Origin: Sclerotiophoma versabilis
Lineage: Eukaryota > Ascomycota > Dothideomycetes > Pleosporales > Didymellaceae
DNA: 64,000 bases
NCBI GenBank assembly: GCA_012274445.1
Contig: JAAROD010000015.1
Location: 372,001-436,000, forward strand
Direction: 5' to 3'
Part shown: positions 11,478-22,894 of the stretch, in pieces
Layout of the letters: the number at the start of each line of letters is the position of its first letter
How positions within the stretch are numbered: position 1 is the stretch's first letter
Notes under the pieces: generated by a model
Database searches by the model: none
What the model saw: the letters and a program-made list of their open reading frames with translations, nothing else
Told to the model about the DNA's origin: nothing
Program-made: the position numbers and the translations under genes

Positions 11478-14253
11478 GATGATTGTTTTAGAAACTACTT
11501 GGAGCCGTGTCGAGGGATGTCGTGGAGTGTGGAGGAAAGGTTAAGAGGGAGGTACGGAATCGGTTTTGTAGAGTAGGGTGTTTGCGAGGCTGGGGTAAAG
11601 AATGAAGGTAAAGGTAAAACTATAAGTCGCTACAGCAAGAATCCCCGTTCTGTCCCCAAGGCCTCTTTCGCTTTGTTTTCAGATATAGGCGGTGTTGGCT
11701 TGGGTAGCCTTGGTGTACTCAGTGTCCCAGAGTTCGAACAGAGGATTTAGTTTTGCGCGTACAACGTCCTTCAAGTGGTATCAAGGGAGAACCTCTGCGT
11801 TACATGAGAAGGAAGGAGATCAAGTTCATCCTCCCAGCTACCAAAACATTGAAAGCACACGTTCCATCCTGCGGTCACTTCAATGTTCTACTCCCACTAT
11901 GGCGAGTTCGCACTTGTCGCGAACCAGTATAGTGGCCGAGACAAGCGCATGCATAATGATGAGGGACTCGATGAACGTTACCTCCGCAACACAAATCTGA
12001 GACACAAGTTGGTGATGGGCTGGGGAGTGGCGATCTGGGCTGGAGCAAGCGAGATTGGCAGCTGGCCTATCAGCGTTTCGAGAACTTGAAGCTGAGGTTG
12101 GCGCTAGTGCAAACATGGAAATGTCTGTGAACGCCTTCTGATGTGTTCCCGGGCAATTGGTTGCAACTGCTTGGAGGCTTGGGTGAGGCTCAAGCATGCT
12201 CCGGTCCAATGGGATACTGTACCGTCAGGGGAGCAATGTCAGTGGACATTGTTATGGATGTACAGCTGGTCGACGAGATCTTGGAAAAGGAGACGAATGA
12301 ACAGACGTCCAGTCAATCTATGTTCTCAAAATTGAGAGCCGTTGTAGCCAGCAAAAGAGCGGTGAAAAGATATATTCGCCAGATTTCTAGAATTGTTGGC
12401 TGTCGAATCATTACTTGTCCATACTTTGGCATACGTATGTGCTAAGAGCAAAGACTTCGCATTCCTAAGGTAAGAGAAGCTGCGTTTGAGGGTCAGGGAC
12501 TATGCAGACAACCAGCATACTAAGATTTACGGTACAGCATACAGCAAACAGCAAACAGCCTCTAGACGTCGATCATTTGCTGCAGATTGACTCTAACCAC
12601 TCATGAGCCCTCGTTTGCGCATGCGTTGGTGGGAGATAAGAGCCGGCTCGCCCCAAGATACTTTCTCCTATAGGGCGCGATAGTTGACTGCCGCAGGCGC
12701 CGAGTATACCTGTTAAACGCAGAAAGAAAGTTTATATGCCCAAAATCGTCCCTTGATGGCCATACAGAAGCAGGGTAGAAAGATAACCAAAGCACTGATG
12801 GAACAAGGAAATTGAAGGACATAGAAGAAAGCGCGTTAAAAAAGCAAGAGCACAATGGAAGCATAGAAGAGGCTATAGCATGGCAGAATTATCAGCGAGT
12901 AGGGAACAGCTCAAACAATGAGAGACGTCAAGCAGTCTCACTTTGACCGTGGAGGTTGTCAAGCTCAGAACGGTACTTTAGGATGGAGTATTCTGCTTTC
13001 TTGACCCTTCAAATTTCGGCTGCATCTTCCCGCTCGCCTTACTTAGAAAGCGCAGAGGCCCACTCCCATGCATACATACGCAGATCTCAGGCGGGGGAAG
13101 TGGCAACATGGTGATACCGCGTGTGATATGCACATACCGTGCTGCTGTCTCTAGTGCGACATCGGTCAGCATCTCAAACCGCATGCAGATTCTCAGATGC
13201 GGGCATGTCAATATCGCTCACCGCCTATGCTGAAGGCGCCTTTGGTAGTGGTCTTGAGTGCCTGACAGCTAAAAAGGACGATACCGCCATATCAATTCAA
13301 GATGCTGCTTAGCCAACAGTTCGTCTGGCGGAGGTGATGAGACGTGAGTTGCGAGGCTGCTGTGCAGTGCAATCAGTGCATGCATGCTGCAGTCGAGGAT
13401 TGCAGCACGACATGCTGTGTTGGCACGTCACGTCCTGAGTCAACGCGTGATGCAACATAGCTTCCATCTCTTGTCTCGAGTTGGGATACATCCGGCCTGT
13501 CGAACAGTCGTTTGGACGATATATCTCCTGCTGGTGCAGCTGCTGCAGGGCCTTACGGCATGCTATGCAAGAAACCTGTCCCCTCATTGATATGAGAACA
13601 TGTGCGTCTCCATGCACACGGACATGATGTACAGCTTGGATTGCTGATCGTTGTCTGCGGTTTAATTTAGATCCAGAGATCTAGTCCATGGGTACCTGGT
13701 CGGCATGCCTCACGTTTGGCAGGTGCGTCGGAAGGCACGGAACTCGTTCACAATGTCCCCGTTGATGGCCGGCCACAAGAGTCGCGCATAGATGCGGCGC
13801 CTCATCAATCTGTCCTCGAGATCCACTGCATCTCGCCGCAGATCTACGGTTGTCAGCGGCGTGTGTTTGCGTCCAGAAACTCACGCGGACAGTTGTCATG
13901 CGCCACAAGTTGCTAAAGCCTGACTGGCTCACTATTTTCGGCCAAGGACGTTTCAGACGTCCACCTCGTGGCCGTAGCTCGCCGCCCCAACCCACGGCCT
14001 GGCCTCGCCTTGCCCAGTGACCTTCGCGGCAACGTTCGACGACCGACAACCCACCTTCCACCTTTGATTTTACCCTGACTCCTCATGCGACTTTGGAGAT
14101 GCTGCTACCGCGACTATGATTTCGGATTGGAAGCCGACTGTACACGAGCGCTGAGCCGCTGCGCCAACGATATTCGCCCGCCGATTCTGGATCCTGAAGT
14201 CCGGTCATTGTCGGCCGACTGCTGCGAAGCGCCCCAAGGCATCTGCAGACGAG
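11478..14253. other. 2.8-kb gene-poor stretch
   Basis: No gene is recognised. Several ORFs of 60-126 codons lie on both strands (for example 11692-12000 plus, 12143-12445 plus, 13681-14061 minus), often overlapping one another. None has a signal peptide, domain or convincing splice frame. Around 13,360-13,570 the sequence is rich in TGCAG/CTGCA words that form imperfect inverted repeats. A multi-exon lineage-specific gene or a non-coding transcript cannot be excluded. Confidence 0.45.
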
Positions 14254-15604
14254 ATGAGGAAGATCGCAATGCCGATGGAGAAATCGCGCAGTGGCTTTGC
14301 TATCATGCCTGACCGAGACAGGAGTGGGTACCGATCTGCGGCGGCTCTTGTGGAGAAGGGGATCAAGAAGAAACGTCCAAGCTATCGAAAAGCGGCTGTT
14401 AGGTTGATTGCTTCGTTGCGAGGTGCCAGGCCTGAAGTCTGGAACGAACAGTTGTCTCCAAACTTGTCAAGGTAAGTCATGAGTTGGTTTGCAATTGGTC
14501 GAGACATGCTGACGTTCACACAGCCCCTTCTTTGAGGCATTGCTTCGACTGCCAAATGAGCTTCACATCTTGATACTCAGTCAGCTGTGCATATCGGATG
14601 TGTTAGCACTGCGTAGAACATGTCGCATCTTGAATGTGCTTGTGGCGGGTGCTGCGCCCTCGCTCAGTCGACATTGGGTGAAGCATCGCATGGGCAACCT
14701 ACATCTGCGTCTGTATCCAACCGCAAGACCAATTGATGCGGATTTTCAGTATCTCCTTGCTATGCGGCGAAGGCACATTGCCTCCATTCGACTGAGTAGA
14801 CAGCTTGCCAACTTCCTGCTGGGCGACCTGCAAGACCAAGTCGATCCCCGTCAAAAGCAGCTGTGGACGTCTGTTTACGAAAAGATGATGCCGCTCGTGT
14901 TTGGTGTTGGATACTTCCTCGAAGAGCATCGACGAGCAGTCTTAGACAGAGACCTAGGACAGATACGGCTACGGTCGCATATTGGATACAACATTTGCAC
15001 CACAGGGGATATGACCGCCCAAGACATGAAGACCATGAAGAGAATGGAAACGCCATTGCGGCTGCAATACTATTACATGTACTGTTTCATACTGCAGGTG
15101 TTGACGCGGAAGCTGCGCCCTGCGTGCCGGACTCGAACGGTTGGCAACTTCTTGAGAGGATGGTCAAATCACCCTGCTTGCTCAGAAGACATAGCGTTCT
15201 TCCTGATACTGGGTGGTATCGGGCAGATTGCTAAACTGCTTGCGTGTCCTACGTATACTGACGGAAGGAGGTATCTGCACGCGTACATCACGCACTTGTC
15301 GCCGCATGCGAGCAAGTGTTGGAGGGCTCATTGGAAAGACATTGGTGTTGTCTCGCCTGCGTTGTTAGACGATATTCCGTGTACCAGTATCGGTATCACG
15401 CAGCTCGACCAAATCTGGGTGCCTGGGATAGCAGAGCTGATGAAGCCGGAGAGTCGAGCCTTTACCACTGCAGAGAAGCTGCGGTACGAAGAATTACAGG
15501 TTTCGAAGAAGTACATCAACGAGATCATGGGATACGACATCCTGCGAATGTCGACTCCGGGTTGTGTTGACTTTGACGACGAGGTGGAGGACAGGAGACC
15601 GTAG
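14254..15604 (+). CDS. F-box domain protein of unknown target
   Basis: Exons 14254-14471 and 14524-15604 join over a 52-nt intron (GTAAGT donor, CACACAG acceptor), giving 432 residues. The junction completes NLSSPFFEALLRLPNEL, which leads straight into the F-box core HILILSQLCISDVLALRRT (residues about 85-115). This recovers the full motif that either exon alone would truncate. The N-terminal 70 residues are basic. The rest is helical with no leucine-rich, WD or kelch repeats visible. F-box proteins bind Skp1 and recruit substrates to SCF ubiquitin ligases. The substrate here is not predictable. The ATG at 14254 is the first in-frame start. An additional upstream exon is possible but not evident. 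Confidence 0.85.
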
Positions 15605-17672
15605 ACAATCACACACCGTTATTTACAAACCTCAAATGCCTGCACTTGCCGTCTCGGTCTTGCATTGAGGTTCATCACGCGTGCAATCTAGGCTCTTCGT
15701 CAGCTATCGTGAGATTTGCTCTGTTGAGGTTCGCCGCCGCAGTTTTCTCTAGTCTGTCTCTTTTGATGCACCCAAGTGCTATGCATTACGTATAGTTTTG
15801 GTTGCGTAGCGCGCTACGTCCGGCGTCAAGCTCAGCGGCAACTAAGAGCACGGCGCCCCATTCTAGGTACATGTCAAGTGGGTTTGCTGCGTAAGTTCAG
15901 GGCCCTCGAATTTGAAGCTTGAGTCCTTGGCGACCTCGTGTAGGAAGGTCAGGAGCAAAGACAACAACACACTAAGTGTCTGCTGAGTTCTGGGCTTTGA
16001 TGTGCGGGCAAATGTACTCCTGACCTTCCACGCATGAGCAAGTGTACTTTGAATGTTCCGTGCACGACTACCCCAATGGGGTGTTCACGATGCCCGTTAA
16101 GATTGAGTTGGTGTTTTGTGCCGTAGTGGCTATAAATGCCGCATTATTCGGCCGTTCTGGCAGCTCCAAGCAGAGGCCATCGGAGAGTAGTATTGACATG
16201 GAAGACTAAAGACCCTGCAGTGGTTGTTGCCCGCCACGACGAAGAGTCGCCGAGCAGACAAACTGGACGTTGCGGATTTGCGTGGCTGAGGGCCCACTCG
16301 ATGGAAGAAGCTCGTGCATTCCTTCTGGAAACCTGTCACATGTGTAGCAGACTAGGCCCCATGTAGCAGTTGGCCGGCTCTTGGGCGCGACGAGGCTCTG
16401 TGGGCCAATGGAGACACGAGATCGGGGATTGCCGTTGCGCAAAAAAGAAATGCAACCAGATCAAAGGCCAGCTGCGATCCACTTGATCCCACTCTGGAGC
16501 GGAGCACAGCGCGAAGACGTGCAGGATCTGAGGGCGGCATGACGAGCGGGGCACGCAGCCAGAACGCGTACTGCGCACGGCATATGCGAGGCGATTATCC
16601 AAATTGTGCGGCCTCTGTTTGGGAGAAAGATGTTCCAGGAATGACGTTGCAAGGTTGCACATCCAGGGGCAGCGGGCGGTGTCGAGCGAGGCAGCGGAGG
16701 CATTAGCAACGTCCAGCGCGCAGATCACGGTACCCAAGATGGCAGTTGCAGGCACCCGGACCGGGAAGGCAGCAGATGCGCATTCCATGCTGTAGATACG
16801 GCGTTGCGTCGATGCAGCAGATGCCGGTGCGTCATTATTGGCTAGCTGGGCCGTTGAAGCGCCAGGCTGCTGGAACACAGATTGGCTCTGTGCGTTCCTG
16901 GGAGGCAGAGGTGGCACAGGATGCACGAAAGAGGCCAGTCCGCAGCGAAAGGCTGGAGGCGAGTGTGCAACCTCGGAATGCATTGTGGTCGACGTGCGCA
17001 GGCGTCGTTACGCAGGATGCAGTGGGTGTGCTCCTCACATGTCAATTGTCGAGAAGCTTCGGACGCTGGGGCTACAGCCGCACGCAGGCAGCGCAGTCTG
17101 GGCAGCCAATGAGGCTCGCTCCATTCACCGCAACAACGAACCCTTGCCTAGCGCAATTGGACCGCGGGCGCTCGGGACTCTCACGATGGGTGATGGATGG
17201 ATGCCTCCGCGCCGCCAAACTGACTAGTTGCTCGCGTTCGTTTGGGGGAGCTAAGGCCCGCCGTCTCGCTCGGCGCATATGCGCTGCCTTCTTCTGTCGT
17301 TTTCGACGCTCGCATCTGGCGTAGTCCTGCCGTATTGCTGCGTGCTGGCTGCGGCTTTATAATCCCTTTGGGCCCAGCGGAACGTTTGCAACCACCCCCA
17401 AGACATATCTACCCCAACCAGCGCCACGTACATACACTGGACCTCACCACGCGACATCACCACCCCACCAGTCGCCTGAAACCTGTGGAGCATTTTCTCG
17501 TGCCGTCTGCCACTCACAGCAGCATCACCACCTACCTGGAGCACTCCTGGTCTTGACCGAGCAGTGCCATCACACCTCTCTGCGCTGCATCCGTCAGCTG
17601 AGCCGCACTTCCGACCCACCCTCACGCAGACCCGCACACCATGAGGTCGTAGAGATCAGACAGAGGGAGAAA
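15605..17672. other. 2.1-kb intergenic stretch upstream of LST7
   Basis: The distal half (about 16,130-17,330) is GC-rich, with long overlapping ORFs on both strands (215 codons minus at 16336-16983, 192 codons plus at 16746-17324). Such two-strand openness is typical of GC-rich non-coding DNA, and neither product resembles a protein family. The proximal 300 bp before 17673 is C-rich and probably the LST7 leader. Confidence 0.45.
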
Positions 17673-18993
17673 ATGGATTTCACGGTATGCCATCCGTGCG
17701 CGTGTTGTTGTTTGACCTCACTGACACGCACATGCACAGATCTCGCTAGCACACTTCTGCGAGGTCCACGGTCCAACGTCCATCATCTGCACACAGGCCT
17801 CGACTGCGCCATGTGGTTCTTGCAATCCATGCGTAACGCCGCCGACGGACGAGCCGCACCCGTCCTACTCCAGCTACGGACTCTATGACCAGCCCTCGTC
17901 ACTGAGGCTGGGCCGTCTGCCCAAGCTTTCGCCCTTCGAGACACCACCTACGAGCCCTCGCTCGCCCTCGCACAACCCCTACTTCCCCAGCCTGCCCTCG
18001 TCCGCGAGCAGCTTTGGCGGACGGAGACCTAGCAGCACCTTCGACTCAGACGCTGACTCTTGCGAGAACTGCCAGATGGTGGTGCCGAAGAAGTTCTGCG
18101 ACAAACTTCCCACTGGCGCACCAGGGAGCCCCTCGAAAGACGGACGAGGGAGGAACGGCAGCCCAGTCCTGCGCAGCTCTCAGAACTACCCAGTTCGTGG
18201 ACCTTACCTCGGCGACGACGCCAGCAGTACCCATTCCTCTGAGATGTCAGACACCGAGCAGTCCAAGTCGTTCGAGAGCAGCACGAGCTCATATCCCAAC
18301 TCTATTCCGCCCTCGCCCTTGGTCACCTCGAAGAACACCCACACCCACACCTTGACATACATCTCTACCAACCAGCCACAGTCACCGACAACTTATTCCT
18401 CATTGAAGCGCACATGCATGCGCACTCTCTCCACGGAGGTCCTCCCACGCGGCAATTCCTCTGGAGCCATCATGTTCGGAGATCCTGTTGCTGGCTACAC
18501 CATTGCCTATATCTTCCGGATCCAGGACTCCAGAGCTCGTGGATCTATTAAGCACTACGCGCTCATTGCGATGGTCGGACGCGACTGCCGCAAGGCCACC
18601 AAGGCCATGGTCAAGGTCACCGAGGTTTTCCAGGGCATTGCAAACCGAATTACGGCTTCGGCTGAAAAAGTAGAGCGCGAGTCACGACCCACATCTGCCA
18701 TTGCCGACACACCTCCATTGGGTACCTCTGCATCTTCGATGCCACCCATGTTCACATCACCGCAGAGGGAGCGAAACACGTCTACCGCCAGCTCACCCGC
18801 GACACGCAACATCACCCCAGTGTCGTCTTTCCTGTCTGCCAAGAGGATCGATCCTGATGGCTTCCCTCGAGTCTCACGCGATGCAACAAGGCCCAAGAGT
18901 TTGGCTGAGATTGTTGGTCAAGAGAACTTCTTTGTCGAGTTGCATCGTGACTTCTGCCAGCTATTGCACTTCCTCATCAAGCACTATGCTTGA
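17673..18993 (+). CDS. LST7: Lst7/folliculin (FLCN) homologue
   Basis: A 12-nt first exon (17673-17684, encoding MDFT) joins 17740-18993 over a 55-nt intron, giving 421 residues. The junction creates MDFTISLAHFCEVHGPTSII, the conserved folliculin start. It is followed by a CxxC pair (CENCQMVVPKKFCDKLP) and the longin core with LKRTCMRTLSTEVLPRG, FGDPVAGYTIAYIF and ARGSIKHYALIAMVGRD. Yeast Lst7 works with Lst4 at the vacuole as a GAP for Gtr2, and human FLCN acts on RagC/D, controlling TORC1 by amino-acid supply. A Ser/Pro-rich insert lies between the CxxC motif and the longin core, and a Ser/Thr-rich segment lies after it. The C-terminal DENN region of animal FLCN is absent, as in yeast. Confidence 0.92.
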
Positions 18994-20266
18994 TTACCTC
19001 CACATACGTTGTCACATTCTTCTGTATATCTTTGTTGTTTTCGGTTCTTGTCCTGCGATTTAGCGTTGCCTGTTCCTTCTCGTGCGTTTTAGCACCGGCG
19101 TTCAACGGCCACTTTGTATACCTCTGGTCTGTTCATAAACAGTCACCATTCTCTACACCTGCGATCTGCTTCATCAGCAGACCAGGCTCGATACCCATCT
19201 GAGATACCCCAGCCTGTTCCTTGTTCCACTATAATGGGCGGTATACATAGTAGATGACTCTTAGGTCATTGTGTGGGTTATTATGACTTCACGGCTGTAG
19301 ATGGCTCGATGCTGCGATCGATCGCCAATGACTTGATAGAAGTGGCACTTGCCGCTGTATAGTTAGCATGAGCAAAATGCACATAAGTCTACTCGAACAC
19401 CAAACCTTATGCTGTCTGCTTTCACACCCCAAAGTCAATCTCGCCAAAGCTTCCTAGCTCCTCCTCAACGAACCTGGTGTCGAATCATAAAAGCCTCAAT
19501 AATTGCAGGTAACATCCTGACAGGGACTGATCCACCATCACCACGCTTCTCCACAATCAGTTCCACAACGGGACCAAGAGAGGCACGATCATCGGACCCT
19601 CCTTTGACGTGCATCGCTGAGCAGGCCGACATCGCTCGCCTCTTGCGACATGGCCCGCGTGCGTCATGCCTGATAAGGACGGATTGACGATAAGCAGCTC
19701 TGACGTCACGGTCGTCGTTCCAACTTCATCTCACCGTCAGAAGACATTCATCCTGATTGCACACGAATACATCAACGCTCGCAGTAAATGGCAAAGATCA
19801 AGGTGAAGGCGTAGTACGACCCACCCGATCCTCACCCTCAACGATGAGCAGCCTCAAGCCGCAAAAGCGCAGCGAAAGTTTGGTAGCCTATGAACTATGT
19901 CCCTCGCCTGTCCTTGCGAAAGCCAAGTTTCAAGCGCCCGAAAGCCAAGTTTTGGCTACCCGGTGACGACGCCGACGCCTGTTACCCTGCAGTAGGGCTG
20001 ATCGTGGACCTCTACCCTCTTTGATACGACAGTTTGTAGTCGTGGTCTGGGAAGTGTGATGCCATACCTGGGAATAACACCGGATACGACGGCTTCCAGC
20101 AACGGGTGTTTGACGGACAGGGAGGGGGTTTGTATAAATATATAGCATCGATGACGACCTTCTTGCGTTCCCGAATCCTTTCACATATTCGCACTATACT
20201 AGTTTCTTGACCACAAAGCTTGACCTTGCCTCGTCTCTAGCACGTCAGTACTCGCATTCCACGATA
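18994..20266. promoter_or_regulatory. 1.3-kb intergenic stretch with the promoter of the 67-residue gene
   Basis: No gene is recognised. The last 130 bp contain a strong TATA element (listed separately). ORFs of 92 and 69 codons at 19409 and 19757 have no recognisable features. Confidence 0.5.
20133..20145 (+). promoter_or_regulatory. TATA box (TATAAATATATAG)
   Basis: A near-consensus TATA element lies 122-134 bp upstream of the ATG at 20267. Strong TATA boxes in fungi tend to mark stress-inducible or highly expressed genes, which would suit a small hydrophilic protein. Position and sequence are seen directly; the role is inferred. Confidence 0.65.
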
Positions 20267-20574
20267 ATGAACTCCAACAACAACGCTGCCGCCGGCCAGA
20301 AGGAAGACTACCTTGACAAGGGTACATACTACAGCGCCCTATTCCACTCCAGTTGCTAATCACTTCCAGGCCTTGACGCTGCTGAGAAGAAGTTCGGTGG
20401 TTCTATGGGACAGGACACACAGAAGAACCGTGGTGTCAACGAGAAAATCGTAAGCTACTTAGAAGATTGTCAGAAACGAGAAGTAGATCGCTAACAAAGC
20501 GACAGACAGATGGAGCCCGCAACATGTTCGAAAAAGCCACTGGCAAGCACGTCCCCGAGAAGTTCTCCAACTAG
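20267..20574 (+). CDS. Small conserved hydrophilic fungal protein, 67 residues, three exons
   Basis: Exons 20267-20321, 20370-20449 and 20506-20574 join over introns of 48 and 56 nt (branch sites GCTAAT and GCTAAC). The product starts MNSNNNAAAGQKEDYLDKG. It continues LDAAEKKFGG, RGVNEKITDGARNMFEKATG and ends KHVPEKFSN. It is hydrophilic with no signal peptide or membrane segment, and it matches a pattern I remember from small unnamed Pezizomycotina proteins. The function is unknown; stress association is only suggested by the TATA promoter. The acceptor of the last exon is duplicated (CAG at 20505 and again at 20509). The second site shifts into a 148-codon open frame, described separately. 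A standard ORF scan misses this gene because every exon is short. Confidence 0.82.
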
Positions 20575-20956
20575 ATCCCCATCGGTGCCCTCCCACCTCT
20601 CCCTCGACGTACATGAGTCTGCACACCCTCCATCGACCCGTTACGAAGACGCACATACAGCCCCCATCCCTCCCACATCACCAACGTCTCCTCGATCACA
20701 CACCTTTCATATCGGAAGTAAGCGAAAGCACAAAAACAGAGCATCTGTCGGTTCTACAAACTCGGCAGCTTCCCACGATTCTTACACAACTGCACATGAG
20801 AATCATGAAGAGGGCGAGGGAGAGGGAGAGGGTGACAAGAAGCATGGGATCTTGCATAAGGTCGCGACTGGGATGCACAAGGCGAGGCCTTACGTTGAGA
20901 GATTGAGCGGGACTTATGAACCCATGCCTATCAAAGAGCCTGAGCCTACGAAGTAA
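20510..20956 (+). CDS. Alternative last exon in a second frame (possible long isoform, 148 residues)
   Basis: If the acceptor AG at 20508-20509 is used instead of the one at 20504-20505, exon 2 (ending in phase 0 at 20449) joins this frame directly. It then reads on to the stop at 20954-20956, giving 45 + 148 = 193 residues. The frame is open for 149 codons, overlaps the 67-residue protein's last exon for its first 65 nt, and then extends 382 nt into what would otherwise be its 3' UTR. Composition is Ser/Pro/Thr-rich at first, then polar with SKRKHKNRASVGSTNSAASH, an (EG)n run and KHGILHKVATGMHKARPYVE. No family is recognised. It could instead be a separate overlapping gene or chance. Confidence 0.4.
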   Translation: MEPATCSKKPLASTSPRSSPTRSPSVPSHLSLDVHESAHPPSTRYEDAHTAPIPPTSPTSPRSHTFHIGSKRKHKNRASVGSTNSAASHDSYTTAHENHEEGEGEGEGDKKHGILHKVATGMHKARPYVERLSGTYEPMPIKEPEPTK

Positions 20957-21297
20957 TGAAATATGAACGTTAACTGCATGACTGCTCAATGATGCTACTT
21001 GTGAGTCTGTACCTAAGATATCTGCACCTGCGATGTGATGCACTGTATGAACAAGTAAGGAGAATATCTGCAAAACATGATACTTTTGCGAACGTCTAAT
21101 CTTTAGCATTTGAGTTGTATAATCCGCCATTAGAACCCTTTCTAAACATGATTTGGTGGAGGCTATGATGCACGCTGCAGGCACATGTTCGGCTGGCCAA
21201 ATAAACCATTTACGTCAGCCCCGCCTAAATTTTGGAACTTTACATCCCCCCGCGATAGACACTCATACGGAGCTTCAAACGTCAAATACACGCCAAA
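20575..21297. other. 3' region of the 67-residue gene and TSR4 promoter
   Basis: Up to 20956 this is covered by the alternative frame just described. The remaining 341 bp before the TSR4 start contain no recognisable element. Confidence 0.5.
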
Positions 21298-22673
21298 ATG
21301 CCTCCATACGAGAGCGAGTCTTCCGACGAGGGCGAGGAATACACAGAGACTAACGTCCTGCTGGGCTATGCCACCAAAGATGCCACAGGAGATGCCATCT
21401 CTCACATTGGTGGCGCGCCGGTACGTGCCAAACTGCGAACAAGAGAGAGCTTTACTGACGCGGGATACAGAGCTGGATAGACAACAAGACGGCACCTTCT
21501 GGCGCGCTCGCCAAGTGCAAAGTATGCAACGGTCTCCTCAGTCTCCTGCTGGAGCTGAACGGCGACCTCCCCGACCACTTTCCCGGCCATGAGCGGAGAC
21601 TGTACATCTGGAGCTGTCGACGAAAGGCTTGTCGGAGGAAGGAAGGAAGCGTGAGGAGCATTCGTGGGGTGCGCGTTGCAAAGGGTGCGTCGGCCAGGTC
21701 GCACGCAAAGCCAGAGAAGAAAGAGACCAAGCAGGAGGAGGAGAAGCCGCAGCCCAAGATCGGAGAGTCGCTGTTCGGTGTGACGAACAACACAAGCTCG
21801 ACTACACCTGCGAATCCCTTTTCGAATCCCTTTTCCTCCAACTCGAACAGCACTGCGCCTGCAAACCCTTTCGCTGCGTCTGCCGGCGCAAACCCATTTG
21901 CCGCGCCTACTGCCGCCGCACCTCCTGCCGCCGCACCTCCACCCGCAATCGAGGTCACATCTGAGGACAAGGATGAGGCCTCTACTACACTCTCCGAGAC
22001 CTTTGCACAAAAGGCACGCATCTCGACTCCCACAGCCAGCCCAGCTCCCTCCCCACGGCCCCACGAGCCCTGGCCAACAGAGTCGGCATTCCCGACTCCC
22101 TTCCCGTACTACTCTCTCGATGCCGAATACGAGACGCTCGACACCGAAGGGCCTCAAGTACCACAGAATGTACGCATGATGGACATTGACAGCGAAGGCG
22201 GCGCAAGCAGCGGAGGCAAGGAAGACAAGGAGATTTACGAGTCGGCGCACGACGCAACATTCCAGAAGTTTGCAGATCGGGTGGGCCAAAACCCGGAGCA
22301 AATCCTGCGCTACGAGTTCAAGGGGAAACCGCTGCTCTACAGCGACGCAGACGCCGTTGGCAAGGCCCTGGCCCACCATTCCGAGAACGGTCCATCCAGC
22401 AATGCAAAAGTGCAGACGACGGGGAAGGGAGGAGCGAGCATGCCGCGATGCCAGAACTGCGGTGCGGAGAGGGTGTTTGAGGTCCAGCTCACTCCGCACG
22501 CCATCACCGAGCTTGAGGCCGAGGAGATGAGCATCGACGGCATGGAATGGGGAACCATAATCATGGGTGTGTGCAGCAAGGACTGCCAGCCCAGCGATGT
22601 CCAAGAGGGCGAAGTCGGGTATGTGGAGGAGTGGGCCGGAGTCCAATGGGAAGAGATGGCATCGAAGAAGTAA
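21298..22673 (+). CDS. TSR4: Tsr4/PDCD2 family protein (uS5/Rps2 chaperone)
   Basis: Exons 21298-21420 and 21471-22673 join over a 50-nt intron, giving 441 residues. The N-terminus MPPYESESSDEGEEYTETNV is followed by VLLGYATKD and, across the splice, AHIGG-type sequence then SWIDNK. It continues into the first zinc-like cluster CKVCNGLLSLLLELNGDLPD and WSCRRKACRRKEGSVR. The middle is low-complexity (Asn-Pro-Phe and Ala/Pro repeats), and the PDCD2_C domain includes QILRYEFKGKPLLYSD and MPRCQNCGAERVFEVQL. Tsr4 in yeast binds nascent uS5 (Rps2) in the cytoplasm and is needed for 40S production. The long antisense ORF at 21402-22646 is a shadow of this exon. The gene is convergent with TIP20. Confidence 0.93.
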
Positions 22674-22745
22674 ACACTTATCTTGTTATTCACAAGTATA
22701 AGATTATAAATCTCCAACCCCTTCAAAGTCCGACTTAAAATATGG

Positions 22746-22771
22746 AAAAAAAAAAAAAAAAAAAAAAAAAA
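22746..22771 (+). repeat. Poly(A) tract, 26 nt
   Basis: An uninterrupted run of A lies 73 bp after the TSR4 stop codon. No adjacent retroelement ORF or target-site duplication was seen, so I read it as a simple repeat in the 3' UTR region. Confidence 0.9.
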
Positions 22772-22845
22772 TGCTTGACTGACTGAATACTAACCATGAC
22801 TCTGGGAGGTCCCTTTCTGTCTATGAACCCTCCCATCTCCTGCTG

Positions 22846-22859
22846 TTCTTCTTCTTCTT

Positions 22860-22889
<30 letters not shown>
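22846..22889 (+). repeat. (TTC)n trinucleotide array, about 15 units
   Basis: Perfect TTC repeats run for 44 nt, forming a polypurine-polypyrimidine tract between the convergent 3' ends of TSR4 and TIP20. Further CT-rich sequence follows to about 22,950. Confidence 0.95.

Positions 22890-22894
<5 letters not shown>

Noticed and set aside
13681..14061. 126-codon minus ORF in the F-box promoter
   Set aside because: No family features; its Arg/His-rich composition looks like translated non-coding DNA.
16336..16983. 215-codon minus ORF, with a 192-codon plus ORF overlapping it at 16746
   Set aside because: Openness on both strands is expected in GC-rich DNA. Neither has domains, a signal peptide or sensible splice context.
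21402..22646. 414-codon minus-strand ORF
   Set aside because: It lies entirely antisense to the TSR4 exon and its product is a Leu/Arg/Cys-rich mirror with no family features. The plus-strand frame has clear Tsr4 motifs.
22746..22771. Poly(A) run as the tail of a retroposed element
   Set aside because: No retroelement coding sequence or target-site duplication next to it; TSR4 has a normal intron.
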